Source: Lonsdalea populi
GTDB taxonomy: Bacteria; Pseudomonadota; Gammaproteobacteria; Enterobacterales; Enterobacteriaceae
Direction of reading: 5' to 3'
Length of the DNA stretch: 64,000 nt
Assembly (NCBI RefSeq): GCF_015999465.1
Contig: NZ_CP065534.1
Coordinates: 1,054,001-1,118,000 of the forward strand
The notes beneath the pieces are model-generated. The model ran no database searches and was not told where the DNA came from. It saw only the letters and a program-made list of their open reading frames with translations. How positions within the stretch are numbered: position 1 is the first letter of the stretch; the number at the start of each line of letters is the position of its first letter. The translations under genes and the position numbers were made by a program. This document shows, piece by piece, positions 54,138-64,000 of this stretch.

Positions 54138-54742
54138 TGCAAACCAGTCCGCTTCTTGAATCACTGATGGAGTCCCTGCGCTGTTTACCCGGCATAGGGC
54201 CTAAATCAGCCCAGCGTATGGCTTTTCACCTGCTGCAGCGCGATCGCAGCGGCGGGATGAAACTGGCTCAGGCGCTGACTCGCGCCATGTCGGAAATTGG
54301 CCACTGCGAAAATTGCCGTACCTTTACCGAGCAGGACGTTTGCAACATCTGTGCGAACGTCCGTCGTCAGGAAAACGGCCTGATCTGCGTGGTGGAAAGT
54401 CCGGCCGATATTCATGCCATCGAGCAAACCGGCCAGTTCGCCGGCCGCTACTTTGTTTTAATGGGGCACCTCTCGCCGCTGGACGGCATTGGTCCGGATG
54501 ATATCGGCCTGAGTCGACTGGAAGAGCGACTGGAAACGGAGAGTATCCGCGAGGTGATTCTGGCGACCAATCCGACGGTAGAAGGCGACGCCACCGCGAA
54601 CTACATTGCCGAGCTATGCGCCGAGTATGGCGTGATGGCAAGCCGCATCGCCCACGGTGTGCCGGTAGGCGGCGAGTTGGAAATGGTGGACGGCACGACG
54701 CTGTCGCATTCGCTGGCGGGACGCCACCCCTTCAAGTTCTGA
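54137..54742 (+). CDS. recR: Recombination mediator RecR
   Basis: A 201-residue protein, the same length as E. coli RecR. It has an N-terminal helix-hairpin-helix ([17 protein letters not shown]), a four-cysteine zinc finger ([16 protein letters not shown], about residues 57 to 72) and a TOPRIM domain (about residues 80 to 175). With RecF and RecO it loads RecA on gapped DNA. It is translationally coupled to ybaB and is followed by a hairpin. Confidence 0.97.
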
Positions 54743-54750
54743 CTGTCCGG

Positions 54751-54769
54751 CTGCCGAAAATATCGGCAG
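54751..54769 (+). terminator. recR terminator-like hairpin
   Basis: Stem CTGCCGA / TCGGCAG with a 5-base loop, followed by a weak T-containing stretch, just after recR. Confidence 0.5.
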
Positions 54770-54815
54770 TCGCACTTTATTCCGCGTTTTTTGCGCCTGA
54801 GCGCAATCATTCCCC

Positions 54816-54843
54816 CTTGAAATCTCCATGTCTGACCCCACCT
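54816..54843 (+). promoter_or_regulatory. Heat-shock (sigma-32) promoter of htpG
   Basis: CTTGAA, 14 bases, then CCCCACCT closely matches the sigma-32 consensus, about 57 bases before the htpG start. Confidence 0.75.
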
Positions 54844-54899
54844 GTTGCTTATCTGAGAATAAATCAGCCTGAATAAAACACGTTTTGAGGTGAGTCATA

Positions 54900-56789
54900 A
54901 TGAGTATGAAAGGCCAAGAGACCCGCGGCTTCCAGTCTGAAGTGAAGCAATTACTGCACCTGATGATCCATTCACTGTATTCCAACAAGGAAGTGTTCCT
55001 GCGTGAATTGATTTCCAATGCGTCAGATGCGGCGGATAAACTGCGTTTTCGCGCGTTATCCACTCCCGATCTTTATGAAGGCGACGGCGACCTGCGTGTC
55101 CGCGTGTCCACCGACAAAGAAAAACGCACGCTGACCATCTCCGATAACGGTATCGGGATGTCACGCGAAGAGGTGATCGAGAATCTTGGTACTATCGCCA
55201 AATCCGGCACCAAAGCGTTTCTGGAATCGCTGGGTTCCGATCAGGTGAAAGACAGCCAACTGATCGGCCAGTTCGGCGTGGGCTTTTACTCCGCGTTTAT
55301 CGTCGCTGACAAAGTCACCGTTCGTACCCGTGCCGCCGGTGCCGGCGCCGATCAGGGCGTTTTCTGGGAATCCGAGGGTGAGGGCGACTACACCATCGCC
55401 GATATCGACAAGCCTGAACGTGGTACTGAAATTACGTTGCACCTGCGTGAAGGTGAAGACGAGTTCCTCGATACCTGGCGTGTGCGCTCCATCATCAGCA
55501 AATATTCCGACCACATCGCCCTGCCGGTAGAAATTCGAAACGAAACGGAAAGCGAAGAAGAAGGTGGGGAAAAAACCGTCACCTGGGAGAAAATCAACAA
55601 GGCTCAGGCGCTGTGGACGCGTAATAAATCCGATATTAGCGACGAAGAGTATGTGGAGTTCTACAAACACATTTCTCACGACTTCGCCGATCCGCTGACC
55701 TGGAGCCACAACCGTGTGGAAGGGAAGCAGGAGTACACTAGTCTGCTGTATATCCCTTCTCAGGCACCGTGGGACATGTGGAACCGCGATCATAAACATG
55801 GCCTGAAGCTCTACGTCCAGCGCGTTTTCATCATGGATGACGCAGAACAATTTATGCCGAACTACCTGCGTTTCGTGCGCGGTCTTATCGACTCCAACGA
55901 TCTGCCGCTGAATGTATCGCGGGAAATCCTGCAGGACAACCGCGTCACTCACAGCCTGCGTACCGCGCTGACCAAACGCGTATTGCAAATGCTGGAACAC
56001 CTGGCGAAAACCGACAGCGAAAAATATCAGACGGTTTGGCAGCAGTTCGGTCAGGTACTGAAAGAAGGTCCGGCGGAAGACGGCGGAAACCGCGAAACCA
56101 TCGCTAAACTGCTGCGTTTTGCCTCTACCCATACCGACAGCGCGGCGCAGACCGTCTCGCTGGAAGACTATGTCGGTCGCATGGTGGAAGGACAGGACAA
56201 GATCTATTACATCACCGCCGACAGCTATGCCGCCGCCAAGAGCAGCCCGCATCTGGAACTGTTCCGTAAGAAAGGCATCGAGGTGCTGCTGCTGTCCGAT
56301 CGCATCGACGAGTGGATGATGAGCTACCTGACCGAGTTTGACGGTAAATCCTTCCAGTCCGTCAGCAAGGCTGACGAAGCGCTGGATAAGCTGGCGGATG
56401 ATGCCGACGAAAGCCAGAAAGAAGCGGAAAAAGCGCTGGAACCGTTTGTCGATCGAGTCAAAAGCCTGCTGGGCGATCGCGTGAAAGAGGTGCGTCTGAC
56501 GCATCGTCTGACCGATACCCCTGCTATCGTCACCACGGGTGCCGACGAAATGGGCACGCAGATGGCGAAACTGTTTGCCGCCGCTGGCCAGCAGGCCCCG
56601 GAAGTGAAATACATCTTCGAACTGAATCCGGACCATGTGCTGGTCAAACGCGCGTCTGACACCACCGACGACGCTCAGTTCGGCGAGTGGGTCGAGCTGC
56701 TGCTGGATCAGGCGTTGTTCGCCGAACGCGGTACGCTGGAAGATCCTAACCAGTTTATCCGTCGTATGAACCAACTGCTGACGGCCTAA
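54900..56789 (+). CDS. htpG: Molecular chaperone HtpG (Hsp90)
   Basis: A 629-residue Hsp90, five residues longer than E. coli HtpG. The GHKL ATPase domain shows [23 protein letters not shown] and [11 protein letters not shown], and the middle and C-terminal dimerisation domains are complete. It remodels client proteins with DnaK. The ATG follows GAGGTGA by seven bases and lies after a heat-shock promoter. It is followed by a strong terminator and adk. Confidence 0.98.
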   Translation: MSMKGQETRGFQSEVKQLLHLMIHSLYSNKEVFLRELISNASDAADKLRFRALSTPDLYEGDGDLRVRVSTDKEKRTLTISDNGIGMSREEVIENLGTIAKSGTKAFLESLGSDQVKDSQLIGQFGVGFYSAFIVADKVTVRTRAAGAGADQGVFWESEGEGDYTIADIDKPERGTEITLHLREGEDEFLDTWRVRSIISKYSDHIALPVEIRNETESEEEGGEKTVTWEKINKAQALWTRNKSDISDEEYVEFYKHISHDFADPLTWSHNRVEGKQEYTSLLYIPSQAPWDMWNRDHKHGLKLYVQRVFIMDDAEQFMPNYLRFVRGLIDSNDLPLNVSREILQDNRVTHSLRTALTKRVLQMLEHLAKTDSEKYQTVWQQFGQVLKEGPAEDGGNRETIAKLLRFASTHTDSAAQTVSLEDYVGRMVEGQDKIYYITADSYAAAKSSPHLELFRKKGIEVLLLSDRIDEWMMSYLTEFDGKSFQSVSKADEALDKLADDADESQKEAEKALEPFVDRVKSLLGDRVKEVRLTHRLTDTPAIVTTGADEMGTQMAKLFAAAGQQAPEVKYIFELNPDHVLVKRASDTTDDAQFGEWVELLLDQALFAERGTLEDPNQFIRRMNQLLTA

Positions 56790-56802
56790 TATCTGTTCTT
56801 TC

Positions 56803-56830
56803 AGCCCCGGTTCTCCGGGGCTTTTTTTTT
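56803..56830 (+). terminator. htpG terminator
   Basis: Perfect 8-bp stem AGCCCCGG / CCGGGGCT, tetraloop TTCT, and nine T. Confidence 0.94.
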
Positions 56831-56886
56831 GCAGGCGCGACCTCCATTTATTTCCGATCGGACGACGGCTGAACCGAGCCCGTTCC

Positions 56887-56915
56887 TTGAGGATGGCGGT
56901 ACGGAGTGGTATGGT
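56887..56915 (+). promoter_or_regulatory. Probable adk promoter
   Basis: TTGAGG and TATGGT with a 17-base spacer, about 46 bases before the adk ATG. Confidence 0.55.
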
Positions 56916-56940
56916 TTAGCGTTTTTTTAATTTTGTTTAA

Positions 56941-57606
<666 letters not shown>

Positions 57607-57645
57607 GTGACATCGCCTGTGGAGGCTATCGCGCGAAAAGAACAC

Positions 57646-57670
57646 TGCCAGACTTAGTCTGGCATTTTTT
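57646..57670 (+). terminator. adk terminator
   Basis: Perfect 8-bp stem TGCCAGAC / GTCTGGCA with a 3-base loop and six T. Confidence 0.92.
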
Positions 57671-57858
57671 ATGCCCGTCGTTCGGCGTAATGACGCAGAT
57701 AGCGGCGTGTATTTCGCCGGCATTGCTTCTGGCGATTGTTGATATCGGTACTAACCTCGCTATCGGTCCCGACTCGGGCCGGTTTTTAGCTACAATAAGC
57801 GCCTGATCCAGAATGAAGGGCGGAAATCCAGCCCGCAGTCGGAATGAGGAATGCATCA

Positions 57859-58818
57859 ATGAAAGAAGAAAAACACGGTGTGCTGTTGGTCAATCTGGGC
57901 ACGCCTGATGCGCCCACCCCCCAGGCGGTGAAGCGCTATTTGGCCGAGTTCCTCAGCGACAGGCGCGTTGTCGATGTGAACCCCTTACTGTGGGCGCTAA
58001 TTTTACGCGGCGCTATCTTGCCGTTCCGGTCACCCCGTGTGGCCAAGCTGTACCAGTCCGTATGGATGGAGGAGGGATCGCCGCTGTTGGTCTTCAGCCG
58101 CCGTCAGGAAAAAACTTTGGCTGAGCGCCTGTCCGGCACGCCGGTGGCGCTGGGGATGAGTTACGGTTCTCCTAGTCTGCGTTCCGCGTTGGAAAACCTG
58201 ATGGCGCAAGGGGTGACATCCCTGACCGTCCTGCCGCTGTATCCGCAATATTCCTGTTCTACGACCGCCGCGGTGTGGGATGGCCTCGCTAACCTCATGA
58301 AGTCCACGCGACGGATGCCGGGCATCCGGTTTATTCGCGACTATGCCGAACACCCCGCTTACATCGCCGCGCTGAAGCACAGCGTAGAAACCTCGTTTGC
58401 CGAGCATGGCATGCCTGAGCGGCTGGTGATGTCATTCCACGGCATTCCTCAGCGTTATGCCAATGAGGGCGATGATTATCCGCTACGCTGTGCCGCCACG
58501 ACGGCAGCGCTGACCGCGGCGCTGGGATTACCTCAGGACCGGGTAATGATGACCTTCCAGTCGCGTTTCGGACGTGAGCCTTGGCTAACGCCATATACCG
58601 ATGAAACCATGCGGGCATTAGGTGCCCAGGGCGTGAAGGATATTCAAATTATCTGTCCCGGATTCGCCGCCGACTGTCTGGAAACGCTGGAGGAAATTCA
58701 GGAACAAAACCGGGAAATTTTCCTGCACGCGGGAGGGGCGCGGTTTAACTATATTCCTGCGCTGAACGATGACCCGTTGCATATCGACCTGTTGGAACAG
58801 CTGGTCAGCGCCCCCTGA
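57859..58818 (+). CDS. hemH: Ferrochelatase
   Basis: A 319-residue enzyme (E. coli HemH 320) that inserts ferrous iron into protoporphyrin IX, the last step of heme B synthesis. Conserved points are [23 protein letters not shown], the metal-binding histidine in [10 protein letters not shown] (about residue 194) and the acidic site in [15 protein letters not shown]. The start at 57859 has GAGGA eight bases upstream; an in-frame ATG at 57844 would add five residues. Its terminator is interrupted by an IS4 element. Confidence 0.96.
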   Translation: MKEEKHGVLLVNLGTPDAPTPQAVKRYLAEFLSDRRVVDVNPLLWALILRGAILPFRSPRVAKLYQSVWMEEGSPLLVFSRRQEKTLAERLSGTPVALGMSYGSPSLRSALENLMAQGVTSLTVLPLYPQYSCSTTAAVWDGLANLMKSTRRMPGIRFIRDYAEHPAYIAALKHSVETSFAEHGMPERLVMSFHGIPQRYANEGDDYPLRCAATTAALTAALGLPQDRVMMTFQSRFGREPWLTPYTDETMRALGAQGVKDIQIICPGFAADCLETLEEIQEQNREIFLHAGGARFNYIPALNDDPLHIDLLEQLVSAP

Positions 58819-58848
58819 GGAGCTCGTAGGGCGTGAGCTAGACATAAA

Positions 58849-58866
58849 AACGCCAGACTGCGTCTG
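58849..58866 (+). terminator. Left half of the split hemH terminator
   Basis: The A-run and CAGAC / GTCTG arms of the hemH terminator, followed directly by the IS4 end instead of the T-tract. The T-tract half is at 60111 to 60133. Confidence 0.75.
58854..58866. repeat. IS4 target duplication, left copy
   Basis: CAGACTGCGTCTG, an exact 13-base copy of the sequence at 60111 to 60123. This length is typical for IS4. The target is itself a palindrome. Confidence 0.92.
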
Positions 58867-60110
58867 TAATGCCAGTCAGTTAAGCCACTGACTGGCCCTT
58901 TTTCGGGGCTGAGGGTATTTCCAGGGCCTCTCCTTTACCACTCTCGGGAAGGCCCTTTCCCTTCTTGTCGGTAACTTTACCCGTTGCCCCATACTTTCAA
59001 GATCACCCATCAGCTCCGGGCTCCGCCCCGGTGAAGCGCCCTGCAGGGTCATCAGCATTCTCATTACCATTCCGCATGACTCAGAGAAGCTCAGCTGATT
59101 CGGCCAGTATCCTTTCAGATGTCCCGCCATTTTAATCATCTGATGTCTCACCAGATTAGTTAGCAGATGGACGACTTTTCCTTTGCGCGTCACGGTCAGC
59201 AAACGAGCTGTCATCTCATTTCCCATACCCGGCCACTTTTTTCGTGCCTGTGGACGGGTTTTCAGCTTCACCAGATGGTCGCCTTTACCCAGTTTTCTGA
59301 CCTCTTCATACTGAGCTCCCTTTCTGAGAGGAAGCATCCAGTGGCGGTGCTCTCCCGCCTGGCTCCATGCATTTAACAGCCCCAGTTAGTAATAGCCTTT
59401 ATCCATTAACGTCAGGGTGTTATCTCCGGTTGGCTCTATAAGTTGCTCAGCGAGCTCATTTTCGCTGTTTTTCATTGTGCCGAAGGCAGCTGCCGTCGGC
59501 AGATGGCCGGTCAGCTCCATCTGACAGACCCTTTTTACCTGCGGGTAGAGTCCTGGTTTCCCGCCATGCGTCTGGCGGGGGAAGGCGATTTCGTTTTCTG
59601 GCGTGTCCGGCGTTCGCCGGAACACACCAACGAGGGCCAGCAGGGTCAGGCCGCACCAGTGCGGATGCGGCGTGGCGTTATGCCGGAGCTGCGCTGTTTG
59701 CGTGAACACGCGGCGGACGGCCTCGCTTCCCAGACGCTGACGGGCCTGGATCACAGCGCTGGGTGCGACAAAGGGACGACTGCCCGGCAGCAAGTGTCCA
59801 GCCGATTAACAAGCTGATGGAGGGGGTCTTTACGTTCAAGGGCCATGCCGACGATACACCAGACCATCATTTCCAGCGGCAGACGACGTTTGCGCAGGGT
59901 GACTGTGCCGGCTTCGGCAAGACAGCGGGAAATGAGTTCCGGGTTCAGATAATCACCCAGAGAAGTCAGCGGGTTACGCAGAGAATCGTAACGGGATATC
60001 AGATCAGGAGCCTGTCCAATGCGCATAAAAAAATCCGGAAATGGGTGAGCATTTCCGGATTCTTACACAGCCACTGGATCGGCCAACCGATCCTTAACTG
60101 ACCGGCATTA
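58867..60110 (-). mobile_element. IS4 insertion sequence, internally deleted
   Basis: A 1244-base element with 18-base terminal inverted repeats: left TAATGCCAGTCAGTTAAG (58867 to 58884), right its complement with one mismatch (60093 to 60110). These match the IS4 ends. It is flanked by a 13-base direct repeat. The prototype is about 1.43 kb, so roughly 180 bases are missing. It is inserted in the hemH terminator, between hemH and ybaL. Confidence 0.93.
58876..60026 (-). pseudogene. IS4 transposase, inactive
   Basis: It opens MRIGQAPDLISRYDSLRNPL, typical of the 442-residue IS4 transposase, but carries multiple lesions. A frameshift lies near codon 78 (reading passes from NRLDT to MLPGSRPFVAPS in another frame). 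Valine is present in ALVGVFRRTP where the first catalytic aspartate is expected (usually IDGVFWRT). A TAA stop follows DKGYY where the protein should continue with SLGLLNAWS. About 60 residues are deleted between VTRKGKVVHLLT and NLVRHQMIKM, removing the catalytic glutamate region. The tail fragment ends EERPWKYPQ-like RPWKYPQPRKRASQWLN. Confidence 0.92.
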
Positions 60111-60123
60111 CAGACTGCGTCTG
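60111..60123. repeat. IS4 target duplication, right copy
   Basis: Second exact copy of CAGACTGCGTCTG. It is followed by GGCATTTTTTT, the T-tract half of the original hemH terminator. Confidence 0.92.
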
Positions 60124-60133
60124 GCATTTTTTT
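60111..60133 (+). terminator. Right half of the split hemH terminator
   Basis: CAGAC / GTCTG hairpin followed by GGCATTTTTTT. It could still end transcription reading rightward out of the IS element. Confidence 0.7.
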
Positions 60134-60183
60134 ATCTGCGCTAGCTTCGGGCCATGCGGGTGACTGCGCCTGAGCCCTGTTTG

Positions 60184-61866
60184 TTAAATTGGACACTCCC
60201 TCGCCGGCATGTCGGGGGTAATGTTCAGCATGGTAATCATGGTATCCGCGATTTCCCTTTCGCCCATCACCACATGATCGGCACCGTGTTCGGCGATATA
60301 GCTGACTTCATCGTCGTAGTGCGCGCGCGCGATGATTTCGAGATCCGGACGCCGGGCGCGGGCGGTGGCGACGATTTCACCGGCCTCGTAGCCGTTGGGA
60401 ATGGTCAGCAGCAGCCAGCGTGCGCAGTCGAGGCGGGCGATATCCATAATCTCAGGTTTGGTCGCGTTGCCCAATACCGCCTTGATGCCCTGCTCACGCA
60501 GCGCGTCCACTCGTGCGCGGGAGGTTTCAACCACCACCATCGGTATGCCGGATTCATGCAACTGAGCGCCGATCAGACTACCGACGCGGCCGTAGCCCAC
60601 CAGGCAGGCGTGGTCGCATAGATCCACCGGAATCTGTTTTTCCTCTTCGATAGCCTCTTCCACAATCTGTTCTTCAATGGTTTCGTTCTTGGCCAGATAG
60701 CGCTCCAGCAGCGAGAACAACAGCGGGTTGAGCATAATGGACAGAATCGACCCGGCCAGCACCAAGTGGCGGCCGTCTTCAGTGAGGAGACCAAGGTAGA
60801 TCCCCAGTCCAGCCAGAATAAAGGCGAACTCACCGATTTGGGCCAGACTGACGGAAATGGTCAGCGCCGTGCGTTTCGAATGACCGAACAGCCTGACGAT
60901 GGCGAAGGCCGCCAGCGATTTGCCGAAGACGACGATGAGCAGCGTACACAGGACGGCCAGCGGTTCGTTGATTAGGATCATCGGGTCGAACAGCATCCCG
61001 ACCGAGACGAAGAACAGCACCGCGAAGGCATCTCGTAGGGGAAGAGTGTCGTGGGCGGCGCGCTGACTCAGCTCGGATTCGTTCAGTACGACGCCGGCGA
61101 AGAATGCGCCCAGCGCAAAGGAGACATCGAACAGCTTGACCGCGCCGAAGGCGATACCCAGCGCCATGGCCAGCACAGCCAATGTGAACAGCTCTCGGGA
61201 GCCGGTACTGGCGCTTTTCGCCAGCACCCAGGGCACCAGGCGGCGACCGACGACGACCATCAGGGTGATGAAGGCGATGACTTTACCCAGCGTCAAAGCC
61301 AGATCCTTGAGCAGTTTATTGGTGTCGGCCGTTTCGGACCCCAGCATATCGCTAAAGGCGGGCAGTAGTACCAGCGTCAGTACCATCGCCAGATCTTCTA
61401 CTATCAGCCAACCGATGGCTATCTGGCCTCGCTGACTGTCGACAAGCTGGCGTTCTTCCAACGCTCGCAGCAGCACGACGGTGCTAGCGGTGGACAGACA
61501 TAGCCCGAACACGAGCCCGCTTTGCAGACTCCAGCCCAGCAGCGAGGAGAGCCCCAGTCCGAGCAGCGTCGCGACGACGATCTGAACGATAGCGCCTGGG
61601 ATGGCGATCGATTTGACGGCCATTAGATCACGTAAAGAGAAGTGCAGGCCGACGCCGAACATCAAAAGAATCACGCCCAGCTCGGCGATTTCCGGCGCCA
61701 GCTTGGTATCAGCGACGAAACCGGGGGTAAATGGACCCAGCAAAACGCCCGCCAGCAGGTAGCCGACCAAAGGTGAAATTCGCAGGCGATGTGCCAAAAT
61801 ACCCAAAAGAAAGGCAAGGACCAGTCCTGCGGCCATTGTGGAAATTAACGGGGTGGTATCATGCAT
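60184..61866 (-). CDS. ybaL: Kef-type potassium/proton antiporter YbaL
   Basis: A 560-residue inner-membrane protein (E. coli YbaL 558). The N-terminal monovalent cation:proton antiporter-2 domain (about residues 1 to 390) has around twelve membrane spans and GVILLMFGVGLHFSLRDLM and SALG-like FALGAFFAGVVLNESELS. The C-terminal TrkA-N regulatory domain (about 415 to 540) has the NAD-binding motif GYGRVGSLIG. The start at 61866 (MHDTTPLIST) follows AAAGGAG. It probably exchanges cations for protons; the substrate is not established. It is transcribed leftward, with the IS4 relic downstream. Confidence 0.94.
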   Translation of the reverse strand: MHDTTPLISTMAAGLVLAFLLGILAHRLRISPLVGYLLAGVLLGPFTPGFVADTKLAPEIAELGVILLMFGVGLHFSLRDLMAVKSIAIPGAIVQIVVATLLGLGLSSLLGWSLQSGLVFGLCLSTASTVVLLRALEERQLVDSQRGQIAIGWLIVEDLAMVLTLVLLPAFSDMLGSETADTNKLLKDLALTLGKVIAFITLMVVVGRRLVPWVLAKSASTGSRELFTLAVLAMALGIAFGAVKLFDVSFALGAFFAGVVLNESELSQRAAHDTLPLRDAFAVLFFVSVGMLFDPMILINEPLAVLCTLLIVVFGKSLAAFAIVRLFGHSKRTALTISVSLAQIGEFAFILAGLGIYLGLLTEDGRHLVLAGSILSIMLNPLLFSLLERYLAKNETIEEQIVEEAIEEEKQIPVDLCDHACLVGYGRVGSLIGAQLHESGIPMVVVETSRARVDALREQGIKAVLGNATKPEIMDIARLDCARWLLLTIPNGYEAGEIVATARARRPDLEIIARAHYDDEVSYIAEHGADHVVMGEREIADTMITMLNITPDMPARECPI

Positions 61867-62511
61867 TCCGACTCCTTTGCTAGGGTAAAGTGAGTGAGCG
61901 GATGTTCCTGAGCCTTGCATCGTCCGGGCTGGAGCCTGCGACTCTTGAACCCTGGCAGCCCTTGTTATCGCTGGCTCTGCCTCTATACTTGTGCGCTTAT
62001 GTGACAAACAGATAAATCAATTTATATAAATAAAGCCAGAGTGGGGCAATGAGAATTTTTTGTAGAAATGCTGGCCCCCGGCAGCTTATGAAGTGGAATG
62101 TGCCTTTTTTTATGATAATTAGATTTCATAGTTGATATAGAAGAATAAAAATCATAAAAAAAAGCATAAATGCCGCCTTTATGGCTAAGTAGCGCAGTTA
62201 TCAGCCTGTTTATATTTGCCGCATGTATCTACTATGCCACAAAATAGTCATTTATGGGGGGGACGGCGAGAATTTCATCTAAAACGTCTTTTTTGCAAAA
62301 GCCAAAACCGACAGGTGTTATTCGCACAACGTCTCACTACCGACATCAACCGCTGCTATAACCGATTTTCTCTTGGCAGTGATGATGGTCAAAAGCCAAA
62401 AGTTAACTTATGTTAACGTAATGCCCGTTTTTTTGGCAGTAAATAACGCCTAAAAGGCGATAAATACACTTTATTATAAGTATTTTTAATATTTAATTGT
62501 GGAGATTTGCC
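61867..62511. other. Intergenic region between ybaL and ushA
   Basis: A 645-base AT-rich divergent region holding the promoters of both genes. In E. coli fsr lies between these genes; it is absent here. A 66-codon plus-strand frame (62216 to 62416) has no recognisable family. Confidence 0.6.
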
Positions 62512-64000
62512 ATGGATTTTTCTAGGAAGGCGCTGGGCTTTGCGATCGCACTGACGCTAGCGCTGGCATCGACTTTTGCGCAGGCGTGGGAAAAAGATAA
62601 AACCTATAACATCACTATTCTGCATACCAACGATCATCATGGTCGCTTCTGGCAAAACGATGCCGGTGAATACGGCTTAGCGGCGCAAAAAACGGTTGTG
62701 GATGCTATCCGGCGCGAAGTGCAGCGAAAAGGCGGCAGCCTGCTGTTATTGTCCGGCGGCGATATCAACACCGGCGTGCCTGAGTCCGACCTGCAGGATG
62801 CCGAGCCGGATTTCCGTGGTATGAATCTGGTGGGCTACGATGCCATGGCCATCGGTAACCATGAATTCGATAATCCGCTGTCCGTCCTGCGCCAGCAGGA
62901 AAAATGGGCGAACTTCCCGCTGCTTTCCGCCAACATTTATCAGAAAAGCACCCAACAGCGTCTGTTTACGCCTTATCGTTTGTTCGACAAACAAGGGCTG
63001 AAAATCGCGGTTATCGGCCTGACGACCGATGATACGGCCAAAATCGGCAATCCGGAGTTCTTTACCGACATGGAATTCCGCAATCCGGCCGAAGAGGCTC
63101 GGCAGGTGGTGGAAGAACTGCGCAGCCGGGAGAAACCGGACATCATCATCGCGGCGACCCACATGGGCCACTACGATGACGGGCAGCACGGCAACAACGC
63201 TCCCGGCGACGTGGAGATGGCGCGCAGCCTGCCGGCGGGCTATCTGGATATGATTGTCGGAGGTCACTCTCAGGATCCGGTATGTATGGCGAGCCGGAAT
63301 AAGAAAGAAGCGAACTATGTGCCCGGCACGCCTTGCACGCCGGACCGTCAGAAAGGCGTGTGGATTGTGCAGGCGCACGAATGGGGGAAATACGTCGGCC
63401 GCGCCGATTTTACGTACCGCAACGGCAAACTGACGCTGAAACACTACCAATTGATACCCATCAACCTGAAAAAGCGCGTGACCCGGGAGGACGGCAAGGT
63501 CGAAAGGGCGTATTACACCCAGGAGATCGAGCAGAACCCCGAGATGCTGAAACTGCTGACGCCGTTTCAGGAGAAAGGTCGCGCCCAATTGGAGGTGAAA
63601 ATCGGCAGCACGCTGGGACGTCTGGAAGGGGATCGCAGCAAAGTGCGTTTTGAACAGACCGATCTGGCCCACGTGGTGCTTTCTGGGATCGTGGACCGTA
63701 CGAATGCAGATTTCGCTGTGATGAGCGGCGGCGGCCTACGTGACTCCATTGAAGCGGGAGATATCACCTATAAATCGATTTTGCAGGTACAGCCCTTTGG
63801 CAATACGGTGGTATATGTCGAGATGAAAGGCCGTGAAGTCGAGCAGTATCTGGCGACGGTAGCGAACTTCAAGGTGGATGCCGGTGCTTACGCCCAGTTC
63901 CTCAACGTCAGCCTGGAAGCCGATGGCACCGGCGTTGGAAACGTCAAGATTAAGGGCGAACCGCTGCAGGCGGACAAGGTCTATCGGGTAGCGACGCTGA
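62512..64000 (+). CDS. ushA: Bifunctional UDP-sugar hydrolase / 5'-nucleotidase UshA (partial, runs off window)
   Basis: The first 496 codons of a periplasmic enzyme that is 550 residues in E. coli. The signal peptide (about residues 1 to 25) ends FAQA. The metallophosphoesterase domain has the metal ligands in ILHTNDHHG, LLSGGDINTG, IGNHEFDNP, THMGH and GGHSQDPVC, the last with one partner of the conserved disulfide. The C-terminal nucleotide-binding domain begins near residue 360 and includes SGGGLRDSIEAGDITY. It hydrolyses UDP-sugars and nucleotides for salvage. The 3' end lies beyond the window. Confidence 0.96.
   Translation, partial: MDFSRKALGFAIALTLALASTFAQAWEKDKTYNITILHTNDHHGRFWQNDAGEYGLAAQKTVVDAIRREVQRKGGSLLLLSGGDINTGVPESDLQDAEPDFRGMNLVGYDAMAIGNHEFDNPLSVLRQQEKWANFPLLSANIYQKSTQQRLFTPYRLFDKQGLKIAVIGLTTDDTAKIGNPEFFTDMEFRNPAEEARQVVEELRSREKPDIIIAATHMGHYDDGQHGNNAPGDVEMARSLPAGYLDMIVGGHSQDPVCMASRNKKEANYVPGTPCTPDRQKGVWIVQAHEWGKYVGRADFTYRNGKLTLKHYQLIPINLKKRVTREDGKVERAYYTQEIEQNPEMLKLLTPFQEKGRAQLEVKIGSTLGRLEGDRSKVRFEQTDLAHVVLSGIVDRTNADFAVMSGGGLRDSIEAGDITYKSILQVQPFGNTVVYVEMKGREVEQYLATVANFKVDAGAYAQFLNVSLEADGTGVGNVKIKGEPLQADKVYRVATL

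Noticed and set aside
55161..56774. A 537-codon open frame antisense to htpG
   Set aside because: It is a mirror of the strongly conserved htpG coding sequence, has no family resemblance, and codon bias alone explains its openness.
59443..60101. Plus-strand frames within the IS4 element
   Set aside because: Antisense to the IS4 transposase remnant.
62216..62416. 66-codon plus-strand frame upstream of ushA
   Set aside because: No ribosome site, no recognised family, and it lies in the divergent promoter region.

Overview
The window is chromosomal DNA of a gamma-proteobacterium of the order Enterobacterales. Almost every gene has a close Escherichia coli counterpart, and the backbone yajR-cyoEDCBA-ampG-yajG-bolA-tig-clpP-clpX-lon-hupB-ppiD-ybaV-queC-mdlAB-glnK-amtB-tesB-ybaY-ybaZ-ffs-hha-tomB-acrBAR-mscK-rsmS-priC-ybaN-apt-dnaX-ybaB-recR-htpG-adk-hemH-ybaL-ushA is the familiar enterobacterial order. 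Several points argue against E. coli itself: a putA and amino-acid ABC transporter block next to yajR, a cysteine desulfhydrase next to decR, no fadM between ybaV and queC, no fsr between ybaL and ushA, and considerable protein divergence. A plant-associated genus of the Pectobacteriaceae (Dickeya, Brenneria or Lonsdalea type) is my best guess; this is inference, not demonstrated.

Layout. 1-9 kb: yajQ, then leftward a PutA lacking the usual DNA-binding domain, a fused permease-ATPase ABC protein, its binding protein, and the transporter YajR. A sigma-54-like promoter and an NtrC-like dyad precede the binding-protein gene. 9-16.5 kb: the leftward cytochrome bo3 operon cyoABCDE, then yajG-ampG. 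16.8-27 kb: the rightward stress-protein and proteostasis block bolA, tig, clpP, clpX, lon, hupB, ppiD, ybaV, with heat-shock-type promoters. 27-37 kb: queC, a cysteine detoxification pair (ccdA-like enzyme and DecR), the mdlAB exporter, the nitrogen-regulated glnK-amtB operon with a textbook sigma-54 promoter, tesB, ybaY, ybaZ and the 4.5S RNA gene. 37.8-41 kb: hha-tomB, an AT-rich stretch with no detectable gene, and a decayed IS1182-family element. 41-54 kb: acrAB with its divergent repressor acrR, mscK, rsmS, priC, ybaN, apt, dnaX-ybaB-recR. 54.9-64 kb: htpG, adk, hemH, a decayed IS4 element inserted in the hemH terminator, ybaL and the first 496 codons of ushA (cut by the window end).

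Most of the sequence is ordinary, well-conserved core genome. I found no CRISPR array, prophage, tRNA, rRNA or defence island, and no convincing undescribed system. The items most worth checking are the possible nitrogen control of the ABC-putA block together with the missing PutA repressor domain, two insertion-sequence relics that both sit in or at operon terminators, and several gene-free AT-rich intervals.
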